A program made the position numbers and the translations under genes. Source: Clostridiales bacterium (lineage in GTDB: Bacteria; Bacillota; Clostridia; Lachnospirales; CAG-274). From it: 9,566 nt of DNA. The notes under the pieces are model-generated. The model searched no databases. It was given only the letters and a program-made list of their open reading frames with translations, and had not been told where the DNA came from. Shown here piece by piece: positions 1 through 5,763 of the stretch (its first letter is position 1; every line of letters starts with the position of its first letter). Location: NCBI GenBank assembly GCA_021202835.1, contig JAJQCI010000009.1, positions 1-9,566 of the forward strand, written 5' to 3'.

Positions 1-2
1 AA

Positions 3-589
3 TGTATACCCGTTATAAAAGTCGTAAAGAAGGAGTGTGAAAAAGTACTGGCTGATCTAAATGACGAAAATTTTTTGTTCAATCCGAGTGACAAATATGA
101 AATTAGACCGGCATATTTGCTTGATCGCTATCATTGGTCGGTTGTCGATACCATGGTAATTGAGGAAATAGCTGCAGAAGAGGAAAAAATCCTGACAATA
201 AACATAAAGTCTTTTTTAAACTTAAGAAAAATTATAAATTTAATTTTCGTGAAGCTCTTGAGGAAATAATAAAATCCGAAAATATAGGTGAGGACATAAG
301 GAAGATTGCTAAATCATTGTTAGACCCGCCCATGATTTATCTTTTTGAAAATGAATATGAAGAATGCTTCTTTTGTGAATGCTTAAATTTAATGAAATAT
401 AAAGAAGTACAGTCACTGCAGGGATTTTTTGCAAAAAACGAATTGCAGATTCAGTTACATAAGCTTGCTTGCTTGATATTGGTACAGCTTGATTCGTACA
501 AGATTGTGGAACAAACAACTTATTGCTTTGGGGAACTGTACAAATTAATGAATGAGTGTCTGACAGGAAATATGCCTGAGCTAACATGA
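3..589 (+). pseudogene. Unrecognised gene, 5' partial, interrupted by a -1 frameshift
   Basis: One frame is open from the window edge (base 3) to a stop at 267-269. A second frame, one base back, is open from about 164 to the stop at 587-589, and the two overlap. Joined, they give about 190 residues: an N-terminal part with ...YEIRPAYLLDRYHWSV..., a Lys-rich middle (KLKKNYKFNFREALEEIIKS) and a mostly helical C-terminus with several Cys (EECFFCECLNLMKYKEV, ...LYKLMNECLTG). I do not recognise the family, and no transposase, capsid or nuclease motif is visible. The shift could lie at the six-A run (184-189) or the six-T run (212-217), both indel-prone. The T run forms an in-register T TTT TTA heptamer, so programmed slippage is possible but less likely than decay or a sequencing error. 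The true start lies upstream of the window. Confidence 0.55.
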
Positions 590-604
590 TTATAAAAAGT
601 GTAA

Positions 605-666
605 AATCAACTCTGACAAACTCCATATAAATCGGCAAACTTTTAAGGAGTTTTTCAGAGTTGGTT
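605..666. repeat. Long imperfect inverted repeat upstream of the recombinase
   Basis: Arms CAACTCTGACAAACTCC (608-624) and GGAGTTTTTCAGAGTTG (647-663) match at 16 of 17 positions as a reverse complement, and a G:T pair plus two A:T pairs extend the stem to 605/666. The loop is 22 bases. No T tract follows, so it is a poor intrinsic terminator even though it sits just after a stop codon. It ends about 40 bases before the recombinase -35 box. It could be a recombinase or excision-factor binding site, a regulatory hairpin, or a terminator for the gene upstream. Confidence 0.7.
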
Positions 667-706
667 GGACTTCCTGCAAAAATCAAAAAATAGTTAATAT
701 TACATC

Positions 707-735
707 TTGAAATTGCAGACAAAATAGGTTACAAT
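707..735 (+). promoter_or_regulatory. Vegetative (sigma-A type) promoter of the recombinase
   Basis: TTGAAA at 707-712 and TACAAT at 730-735 are separated by exactly 17 bases; each box differs from consensus at one position. Transcription would begin near 742, only about 9 bases before ATG 751 and 24 before TTG 766. This short leader bears on the start choice for the recombinase. Confidence 0.6.
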
Positions 736-765
736 GTTATCTATAAAGCAATGGGAGATGGTATT

Positions 766-2940
766 TTGATATTGAGGATTGCGGGGTACTGTCGAATTTC
801 TGTTGATGAGGAAATGGACAGGGACAATACAAGTATAGAAAATCAGAAGGCTATAATTGAAGATTATGTCATAAACAATTTCTGTGGGGCGGAATTGACT
901 TTTTACAGCGACAGAGACAGGTCGGGATATACTTTTGAGCAGAGAGAGGAATATCAGCGGCTCAGGAGAGGACTTCTTGACGGAACATACAAAATTCTTA
1001 TTATTAAGGATTTCAGCCGTTTTTCAAGGCGAAACAGCAAGGGGCTTGTTGAGCTTGAGGATTTAAGAGATGCCGGAGTTAGGATTATTTCCATTGGCGA
1101 CAGCATAGACTATCCTACCTACGATGACTGGACGGCTATACAGTTTCGGTTTCTTATAAATGAAATGCCTGTTACGGATACGAGCAAGAAGGTTAAAAAT
1201 GTTATAAGAAGAAGGCAAAGCGACGGAAAGTGGATTTGCTCTGTGCCTTACGGTTATATAATTACGGACAGTAAGAAAATGCTGTTTGAGGTTGACGAGG
1301 CTGCCGCAGAGGTTGTCAGAACGGTATTTGACCTTTATAATAAGGGGTGGGGCTACAAGAAAATAGCCAACTACCTCACTGACAGCAAAATTCCTACACC
1401 GAGTATGTGTGAAAAGGCAAGGAAGGATGCCTTGGGAATCGAAAATAAAATAAAAGCAAGGACTGTTTGGAGCATTGTTACCGTACAGGGGATAATTGAA
1501 AATGACTTCTATATAGGAACACTCAGGCAGGCAAAGTACAAACGGAAAAAAATAAACGGCGCTGATGTTAAGAATGATGTCAGCGAGCATATTGTGTTTG
1601 AAAAAAATCACGAAGCGATAGTAGATGAGAAGGTGTTTGCAATGGCTCAGGAGCAGCTTAAAAAAAGAACAAGATCAAATTACAGAGGAATAAAGAAATA
1701 CGATACCCATTATTCGGGCTTTCTTTTCTGCGGTGACTGCGGAAGTCCTATGTTTTCTATGAGCAGGGGAGATTTGGCACCTGCTTATGTCTGCGGAACG
1801 TACCACAAAAGAGGCTTGAAGGGCTGTACGTCACATCACACAAGAGTTGATATGCTGGACGGCCTTATTAAAAGCTATTTGAGAATTGTACGGGACAATT
1901 CTTTGGATATGCTTAAGGAGCTTGAAAAGTCTATTAAGGACGAACCGGATTATTTGAACAAGAATACAAATATTATAGACAAGCTTCAAGAAGAGCTTGA
2001 CGGTGCAAAGCTTCAGCTTAAAAATTTATCTAAGCAGAAGCTGAGGGAGCTTACCAAAAGACCGGAGCACGGAGACAGTATAGAAGAGCTTTATGACGAA
2101 ATGGAGAAAGAGCTTCTTGAAACCATAGAGGGAATTAAGAGCCAAATCTCTATGAACACAGACAGGAGAAACAACATAATCAACATTAACCGAAAGGCTA
2201 AGACGGTTATTGACATATTCAACAATATACTTGTTAAGGATAAGCTTGACAAAACGGATTTAAGCTATATAATTGAGAAGATAGTCATATATGAGGATCA
2301 TATTGACATAAGACTTAAATCGGACATAGATACCCTTTTAAGACTTAATACGGAACGCAAGCCGGAGGAAAACAGCCCAAATTTTAATTTAGACATCGAT
2401 AAGGAAAATTCGTCACAATATGTACTTACCCAGAAGACAAGAAATCAGAGGGCTAAGGTTATCGGTGTCAATGTTATCAGTGACGGTGACCCCCTGGAGA
2501 TTTTTACTGACCGGGAAGGGGAGATTATTTTGAAGAAGTATTCGCCGATTGGGGAGTTGGGAAATTTTGCTAAGGAGTATGCCGAGAGTTTGGCGCAGAA
2601 TGCCGGGCATATTACTTGTATTGTGGATAAGGACCACATTATTGCCGTTTCGGGAGGGCTCAAGAAGGAGCTTATGGAGAAGCCGATAAGCGGTGAGCTG
2701 GAAGAGGTTATAAACAGGAGAAACACATATTCGGCCCATAGGGAGGAGTCGGGGTTTGTGCCTATTTTGGAGGACGATTCCGAAGCCGAATATAAGTATG
2801 AGCTTATTACGCCCATTATTTGTGAGGGGGATGTTTTGGGAGCGGTTGTTATGCTTTCGGAGGACGACAAGCTGGGTGAGGTTGAAGGAAAGCTTGTTGA
2901 AACGGCGGCGGTGTTTTTGGGGAAACAGATGGAACAGTAA
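766..2940 (+). CDS. Large serine recombinase fused in frame to the C-terminal part of SpoVT
   Basis: The enzyme would integrate or excise the element by serine-mediated strand exchange. Numbering from TTG 766 (724 aa): resolvase domain about 1-140 with the nucleophile motif YCRIS (Ser12, Arg10) and active-site DFSRFSRR (Asp82, Arg85, Arg88); recombinase domain about 155-300; zinc ribbon with Cys322, Cys325, Cys343 and Cys354; a Lys/Glu-rich coiled-coil-like stretch about 380-475; then a C-terminal segment to about 573, a usual length for this family. Residues 574-724 (GDPLEIFTDREGE to FLGKQMEQ) are SpoVT, not recombinase. TTG 766 is preferred over ATG 751 because GGGAG at 753-757 lies 8 bases before it, whereas ATG 751 has no ribosome site and lies very near the predicted transcript start; TTG 772 is another option. 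The catalytic domains look intact. The fusion is best read as an attachment-site junction; a selected fusion protein is the alternative. Confidence 0.9.
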   Translation: MILRIAGYCRISVDEEMDRDNTSIENQKAIIEDYVINNFCGAELTFYSDRDRSGYTFEQREEYQRLRRGLLDGTYKILIIKDFSRFSRRNSKGLVELEDLRDAGVRIISIGDSIDYPTYDDWTAIQFRFLINEMPVTDTSKKVKNVIRRRQSDGKWICSVPYGYIITDSKKMLFEVDEAAAEVVRTVFDLYNKGWGYKKIANYLTDSKIPTPSMCEKARKDALGIENKIKARTVWSIVTVQGIIENDFYIGTLRQAKYKRKKINGADVKNDVSEHIVFEKNHEAIVDEKVFAMAQEQLKKRTRSNYRGIKKYDTHYSGFLFCGDCGSPMFSMSRGDLAPAYVCGTYHKRGLKGCTSHHTRVDMLDGLIKSYLRIVRDNSLDMLKELEKSIKDEPDYLNKNTNIIDKLQEELDGAKLQLKNLSKQKLRELTKRPEHGDSIEELYDEMEKELLETIEGIKSQISMNTDRRNNIININRKAKTVIDIFNNILVKDKLDKTDLSYIIEKIVIYEDHIDIRLKSDIDTLLRLNTERKPEENSPNFNLDIDKENSSQYVLTQKTRNQRAKVIGVNVISDGDPLEIFTDREGEIILKKYSPIGELGNFAKEYAESLAQNAGHITCIVDKDHIIAVSGGLKKELMEKPISGELEEVINRRNTYSAHREESGFVPILEDDSEAEYKYELITPIICEGDVLGAVVMLSEDDKLGEVEGKLVETAAVFLGKQMEQ
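2470..2500. other. Inferred hybrid attachment site: recombinase 3' end / spoVT junction
   Basis: Upstream codons (...RAKVIGVNVISD) do not resemble SpoVT, in which an RIRE-type stretch should precede GDPLEIF. From Gly 2485 on, the reading is SpoVT. The crossover must therefore fall within or just beside this interval. The stretch holds a GTGAC-G-GTGAC repeat (2480-2490) and a near-palindrome GGTGACC (2485-2491, symmetric about G2488); either could surround the two-base crossover that serine recombinases use, but this is a guess. The matching site at the other element end is outside the window. Confidence 0.6.
2485..2940 (+). pseudogene. spoVT: Stage V sporulation protein T, 3' fragment interrupted by the element
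   Basis: SpoVT is an AbrB-family regulator with a C-terminal GAF-like domain; in Bacillus subtilis it is made in the forespore under sigma-G and tunes late spore genes. These 151 residues open with GDPLEIFTDREGEIILKKY, the second half of the AbrB swapped-hairpin domain, continue through SPIGELGNFAKEYAESL and VDKDHIIAVSGG, and finish with LGAVVMLSEDD...GEVEGKLVETAAVFLGKQMEQ, the diagnostic SpoVT ending. Family length is about 178-182, so only the first 28-31 residues (TGIVRRIDDLGR-type half) are missing. No stop or frameshift is present, so precise excision could rebuild a whole gene. It has no start of its own and is read here only as a recombinase tail. Leu codons shift toward TTG and the wobble bases become G-richer after the junction. 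Confidence 0.88.
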
Positions 2941-3076
2941 ATACCGCAGGCAGGACTGTGTTTTGACGGCAGGACAAAGCGGCATGGCAGGTAAAGCAGA
3001 AGCCGGGTCAGTGCGGCAGCAGCGGCGGTTGTTTTTTTGAAAACCAGCAGGTGTAATAAATTAAAAAGGTTTAACC

Positions 3077-3110
3077 CTTCCGTCCTATATATTCAGGGCG
3101 GAAGATTTTT
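3077..3110 (+). terminator. Intrinsic terminator downstream of spoVT
   Basis: CTTCCGTCCT (3077-3086) pairs with AGGGCGGAAG (3095-3104) over ten positions, with one G:T pair, around an 8-base loop; five T follow at 3106-3110. It would end the recombinase/spoVT transcript about 140 bases after the stop codon. Confidence 0.75.
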
Positions 3111-3127
3111 ACATATGTAAAAGAAGA

Positions 3128-3390
3128 AAGCGCATTGTTTATATATCCCGAGTTTGCCGTTTGTAAGGCGTAAAAAAGCAGATACAGAGAATCTTTTTGC
3201 TCGAATATATCAGATTTTTTCCACAATTTTGAGATTATGTACCTTTTTTATGTGCCTATATGATATTTCCTGATTTTAAAAAAGTATATTGTAATATACA
3301 TAATTTAAGGCTTTTTGGCAAAACTTATGTGCCTATTAAAATAAGGCTGTATAAGTTAAAAAAGCTCATTGTTTATATACTGCGAATTTT
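3128..3390. repeat. Dispersed short direct repeats in the AT-rich spacer
   Basis: AAAGCKCATTGTTTATATA occurs at 3128-3146 and 3361-3379 with a single difference, and weaker similarity continues for about ten more bases. Between these lie three copies of TTATGTRCC at 3235-3243, 3248-3256 and 3325-3333; the last two extend to TTATGTGCCTAT. The direct orientation and conservation in non-coding DNA suggest protein binding sites or the remains of a duplication; low complexity makes chance hard to exclude. Confidence 0.45.
3284..3299. promoter_or_regulatory. Palindrome, possible operator
   Basis: GTATATTGTAATATAC is a perfect inverted repeat with 7-base arms and a 2-base centre, the size of a dimeric repressor site. 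It lies about 190 bases upstream of the MarR -10 box, too far for simple promoter blockage. AT-rich surroundings lower its weight. Confidence 0.35.
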
Positions 3391-3470
3391 GAAATTCTAT
3401 TCATAAAAACAGCAAAATAAGCGGTTAAGTAGCGAAATAATGAAAGAATATGAAAGGCGGAGGAGAAGTA

Positions 3471-3499
3471 TTGACAATAAGACGGAAATATATTATAAT
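3471..3499 (+). promoter_or_regulatory. Consensus sigma-A promoter of the MarR/ABC operon
   Basis: TTGACA (3471-3476) and TATAAT (3494-3499) are both perfect hexamers with the ideal 17-base spacer. Such a strong promoter upstream of a MarR/exporter operon fits a design in which a repressor normally holds it down. Confidence 0.85.
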
Positions 3500-3509
3500 T
3501 AGCTTGCTA
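3500..3509. promoter_or_regulatory. Candidate MarR autoregulatory operator
   Basis: TAGCTTGCTA (TAGC-TT-GCTA inverted repeat) directly abuts the -10 box and covers the expected transcription start, where a bound dimer would block polymerase. MarR proteins commonly bind such short palindromes at their own promoters. The arms are only four bases, so the assignment is inference from position. Confidence 0.4.
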
Positions 3510-3532
3510 CGTATTTAAAGGGGGGTGTGAAT

Positions 3533-4012
3533 TTGGAGGAGATTGATGCTGAGGTTTTGGATTCTTTGGAAACCAGGAAAAAAATATCTTTAATGATTAA
3601 AAATGTCCACTTGATGTATGAGAAAAATCTCAATAACAAAATGAGTGAGGACAATATGACGGTTTCACAGTCTATGATTTTGTTTTATCTTTACAAAAAT
3701 TCCGGAGGTGTGCTTAATCCTGTGGATTTGGAGAGGCATTTCGGCCTTTCGAGGCCTACCATAACGGGGATTCTTAAGCGGCTTGAAGCAAAGGGGTTTA
3801 TTTGCTCTTCCGAAAACCCGAAGGACAGAAGGTATAAACAGATTCGCCTAACCGACGACGGCCTTGGATGTTTAAGGACGGTTGAAGGGACGCTTAGGAA
3901 AATGAACGAGGCTCTTTGTTTCGGCTTTTCGGATGAAGAAACTGAGGTTATATGCGGATTTTTGTGCAGGATGATTGAAAATTTGAACGGGTGCCGTGAA
4001 ACAAATTTATGA
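3533..4012 (+). CDS. MarR family winged helix-turn-helix regulator
   Basis: This 159-residue protein has the MarR layout: N-terminal dimerisation helix (about 10-38), a winged helix about 45-108 with recognition helix SRPTITGILKRLEAKG and wing ENPKDRRYKQIRLTDDG carrying the family DRR signature, and a C-terminal dimerisation helix. MarR proteins are dimeric, mostly ligand-released repressors. TTG 3533 is chosen because the A-G6 ribosome site (3519-3525) is 7 bases before it but only 1 base before GTG 3527, the alternative start (161 aa). It is the first gene of an operon with two ABC exporter subunits 23 bases downstream, so it most likely represses itself and the exporter and responds to a transported compound. 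The ligand is unknown; three or four Cys in the C-terminal part leave thiol sensing possible. Confidence 0.9.
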   Translation: MEEIDAEVLDSLETRKKISLMIKNVHLMYEKNLNNKMSEDNMTVSQSMILFYLYKNSGGVLNPVDLERHFGLSRPTITGILKRLEAKGFICSSENPKDRRYKQIRLTDDGLGCLRTVEGTLRKMNEALCFGFSDEETEVICGFLCRMIENLNGCRETNL

Positions 4013-4035
4013 AAGTGAGGTTTAGAGATTAAATT

Positions 4036-5763
4036 ATGTTAAAAACATTAATGGCGGAAATTAAAGAGTATAAAAAATATGCGATTCTTACGCCTGTGTT
4101 TGCGGCTTTAGAGGTCTTTATGGAAATTTTGATTCCTTTTTTGATGTCTAAGCTTGTTGATATGGGGGTAAGTGCCGAGGATTTCAGCAAGGTTGTCATA
4201 ATAGGGGTTATAATGGTTGTTGTTGCCATTTTGAGTCTTACCGGCGGCGTTTTGTCGGGTCATTTTGCGGCGACGGCTTCAACGGGATTTGCAAAGAATT
4301 TGAGAAAGGCTATGTTTAACAATATTCAGCATTATTCCTTTTCAAATTTGGATAAATATTCCACTTCGGGGCTTATAACCAGACTTACCACAGACGTCAC
4401 AAACGTTCAGAATGCATTTCAGATGATTATAAGAATTTGTGTGCGTGCGCCGCTGACGCTGATTTGTGCTTTTTCAATGACGGTTATAATTAAGCCCTCC
4501 ATTTCCATTATTTATCTTGTTGCCATAATATTTTTGGGCTGTTTTCTTTATTTTATAATGACAAGAGCCCACGGTTATTTTAAACAGATGTTTAAAAGAT
4601 ATGACGACTTAAACGCCAGTACGCAGGAAAATATAAGCGGTATAAGAACAGTTAAGGCATATGTAAGAGAGGAGCATGAAACAAAGAAATTCAATATTGC
4701 TGCAGAAAACGTATACAATATGTCTGTTAAGGCGGAAAATCTTATTGTTTCAAATTTGCCCGTTATGCAGTTTGCTATTTATACCTGTATTCTTCTTATT
4801 TCATGGGTGGGGGCAAGAATGATTGTTTCCGATACGCTTACAACAGGTCAGCTTATGAGCCTTTTTACTTACACTATGAACATTCTTACAAGTCTTATGA
4901 TGATTTCAATGGTGTTCACAATGGTGGCTATGTCAAGGGCCTCGGGAGAACGTATTGCCGAGGTTATTAACGAGCGGACAGACCTTGCGGCTCCTCTTGA
5001 CAGCGTTAAAGAGGTTAAGGACGGAAGCATCGAATTTAAGAACGTAAGCTTCGCCTACAAGAGGGGCGGAACCAACTGCCTTACGAATGTAAATATAAGT
5101 ATAAAATCAGGCGAAACAATAGGTATCATAGGCGGAACAGGCTCCTCTAAGTCAACCCTCGTTCAGCTTATCCCCAGACTTTATGACGCAACAGAAGGAG
5201 AGGTTATGGTAGGGGGCCTTAACGTTAAGAACTATGAGCTTGATTCTTTGAGAAGCAAGGTTGCCATGGTTCTCCAGAAAAACGTTCTTTTCTCGGGAAC
5301 TGTTAAAGACAATCTCCGTTGGGGAAACAAGGACGCCACAGACGAAGAAATCAAGCGTGCCTGCGAATATGCACAGGCCGACGAGTTTGTTTCGGCTATG
5401 CCCGACGGCTATGATTCTTGGATAGAGCAGGGGGGCAGCAATGTTTCCGGCGGCCAGAAGCAGAGACTTTGTATCGCCAGAGCCATGCTTATGAAGCCCA
5501 AAATTCTTATTTTGGATGACTCAACCTCTGCGGTGGACACAAAGACTGACGCTATGATAAGAAAGGCCTTCAGAGAAGAAATTCCCGATACGACAAAGCT
5601 CATTATTGCCCAAAGAATTACCTCGGTTCAGGACGCCGACAGAATTCTCGTTCTTGACGGAGGAGAAGTAAACGGCTTCGGAACTCACGAGGAGCTTCTC
5701 AAGACGAATGACATTTACAGAGAGGTTTATGAGTCACAGCTGAAAGGGGAGGATGATGAGTAA
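4036..5763 (+). CDS. ABC exporter half-transporter, subunit with degenerate ATPase site
   Basis: A type IV (B-family multidrug/lipid type) exporter half: transmembrane domain about 1-305 with six predicted helices and coupling region ENISGIRTVKAYVREE, then an ATPase domain about 330-575. Walker A is GGTGSSKST (366-374) with Ser371 where Gly is usual; Q-loop Gln414; signature VSGGQ (470-474); Walker B ILILDDS with Asp495 in place of the catalytic Glu; the H-loop reads IIAQR with Gln526 in place of His. These changes are known from the degenerate-site partner of heterodimeric exporters such as TM287/288, LmrCD and BmrCD. Its intact signature would complete the other subunit's active site. It follows the MarR gene by 23 bases with only a weak, distant GTGAGG (4015-4020), and overlaps the next gene by one base (TAATG). 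Substrate unknown; drug or lipid export is inference. Confidence 0.92.
   Translation: MLKTLMAEIKEYKKYAILTPVFAALEVFMEILIPFLMSKLVDMGVSAEDFSKVVIIGVIMVVVAILSLTGGVLSGHFAATASTGFAKNLRKAMFNNIQHYSFSNLDKYSTSGLITRLTTDVTNVQNAFQMIIRICVRAPLTLICAFSMTVIIKPSISIIYLVAIIFLGCFLYFIMTRAHGYFKQMFKRYDDLNASTQENISGIRTVKAYVREEHETKKFNIAAENVYNMSVKAENLIVSNLPVMQFAIYTCILLISWVGARMIVSDTLTTGQLMSLFTYTMNILTSLMMISMVFTMVAMSRASGERIAEVINERTDLAAPLDSVKEVKDGSIEFKNVSFAYKRGGTNCLTNVNISIKSGETIGIIGGTGSSKSTLVQLIPRLYDATEGEVMVGGLNVKNYELDSLRSKVAMVLQKNVLFSGTVKDNLRWGNKDATDEEIKRACEYAQADEFVSAMPDGYDSWIEQGGSNVSGGQKQRLCIARAMLMKPKILILDDSTSAVDTKTDAMIRKAFREEIPDTTKLIIAQRITSVQDADRILVLDGGEVNGFGTHEELLKTNDIYREVYESQLKGEDDE

Larger units (their letters stand above)
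1..2490. mobile_element. Right end of an integrated element carrying a large serine recombinase
   Basis: The left boundary is outside the window; the right boundary is inferred from the point where the recombinase frame turns into SpoVT sequence, near base 2485. Visible cargo is one unrecognised, frame-broken gene, an inverted repeat and the recombinase at the very edge, the usual place for an integrase gene. Large serine recombinases are known to integrate phages, ICEs and sporulation-gene intervening elements such as skin in sigK. Whether this is a prophage, an integrative element or a small remnant cannot be told from 2.5 kb. The call rests on the gene fusion; the exact end is accurate only to about 20 bases. 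Confidence 0.7.
2941..3532. other. Intergenic region without a convincing gene
   Basis: Bases 2941-3060 are relatively GC-rich, with three GGCAGG words and a T run at about 3031-3037 but no clean hairpin; the open frame crossing it overlaps the spoVT 3' end in another frame and looks like a shadow. Bases 3077-3110 hold a terminator. Bases 3111-3470 are AT-rich and hold short repeats and one palindrome, listed separately. The last 60 bases are the MarR promoter and leader. No small RNA or riboswitch was recognised, although the repeats leave room for a structured RNA or regulatory site. Confidence 0.6.

Noticed and set aside
3..589. IS-type transposase using -1 frameshifting
   Set aside because: The heptamer is suggestive, but neither frame shows a helix-turn-helix or DDE-type motif and no terminal inverted repeats were seen.
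605..666. Invertible promoter switch driven by the recombinase
   Set aside because: The sequence between the arms is only 22 bases and contains no promoter; the recombinase promoter lies outside it.
309..722. 137-residue open frame on the minus strand
   Set aside because: It lies antisense to the frame-broken gene and runs through the inverted repeat and recombinase promoter; no recognisable domain and no good ribosome site.
2413..2985. Minus-strand open frames of 190 and 141 residues under the spoVT fragment
   Set aside because: Shadows of a conserved + strand reading that is clearly SpoVT; their composition reflects the antisense of that sequence.
2997..3038. Possible terminator ending in TTTTTTT right after spoVT
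   Set aside because: GCCG and CGGC words are present but no continuous stem forms before the T run; the hairpin at 3077-3110 is far better.
2756..3040. 94-residue + strand open frame past the spoVT end
   Set aside because: Most of it overlaps SpoVT in another frame; the part beyond 2940 has no recognisable family and no ribosome site.
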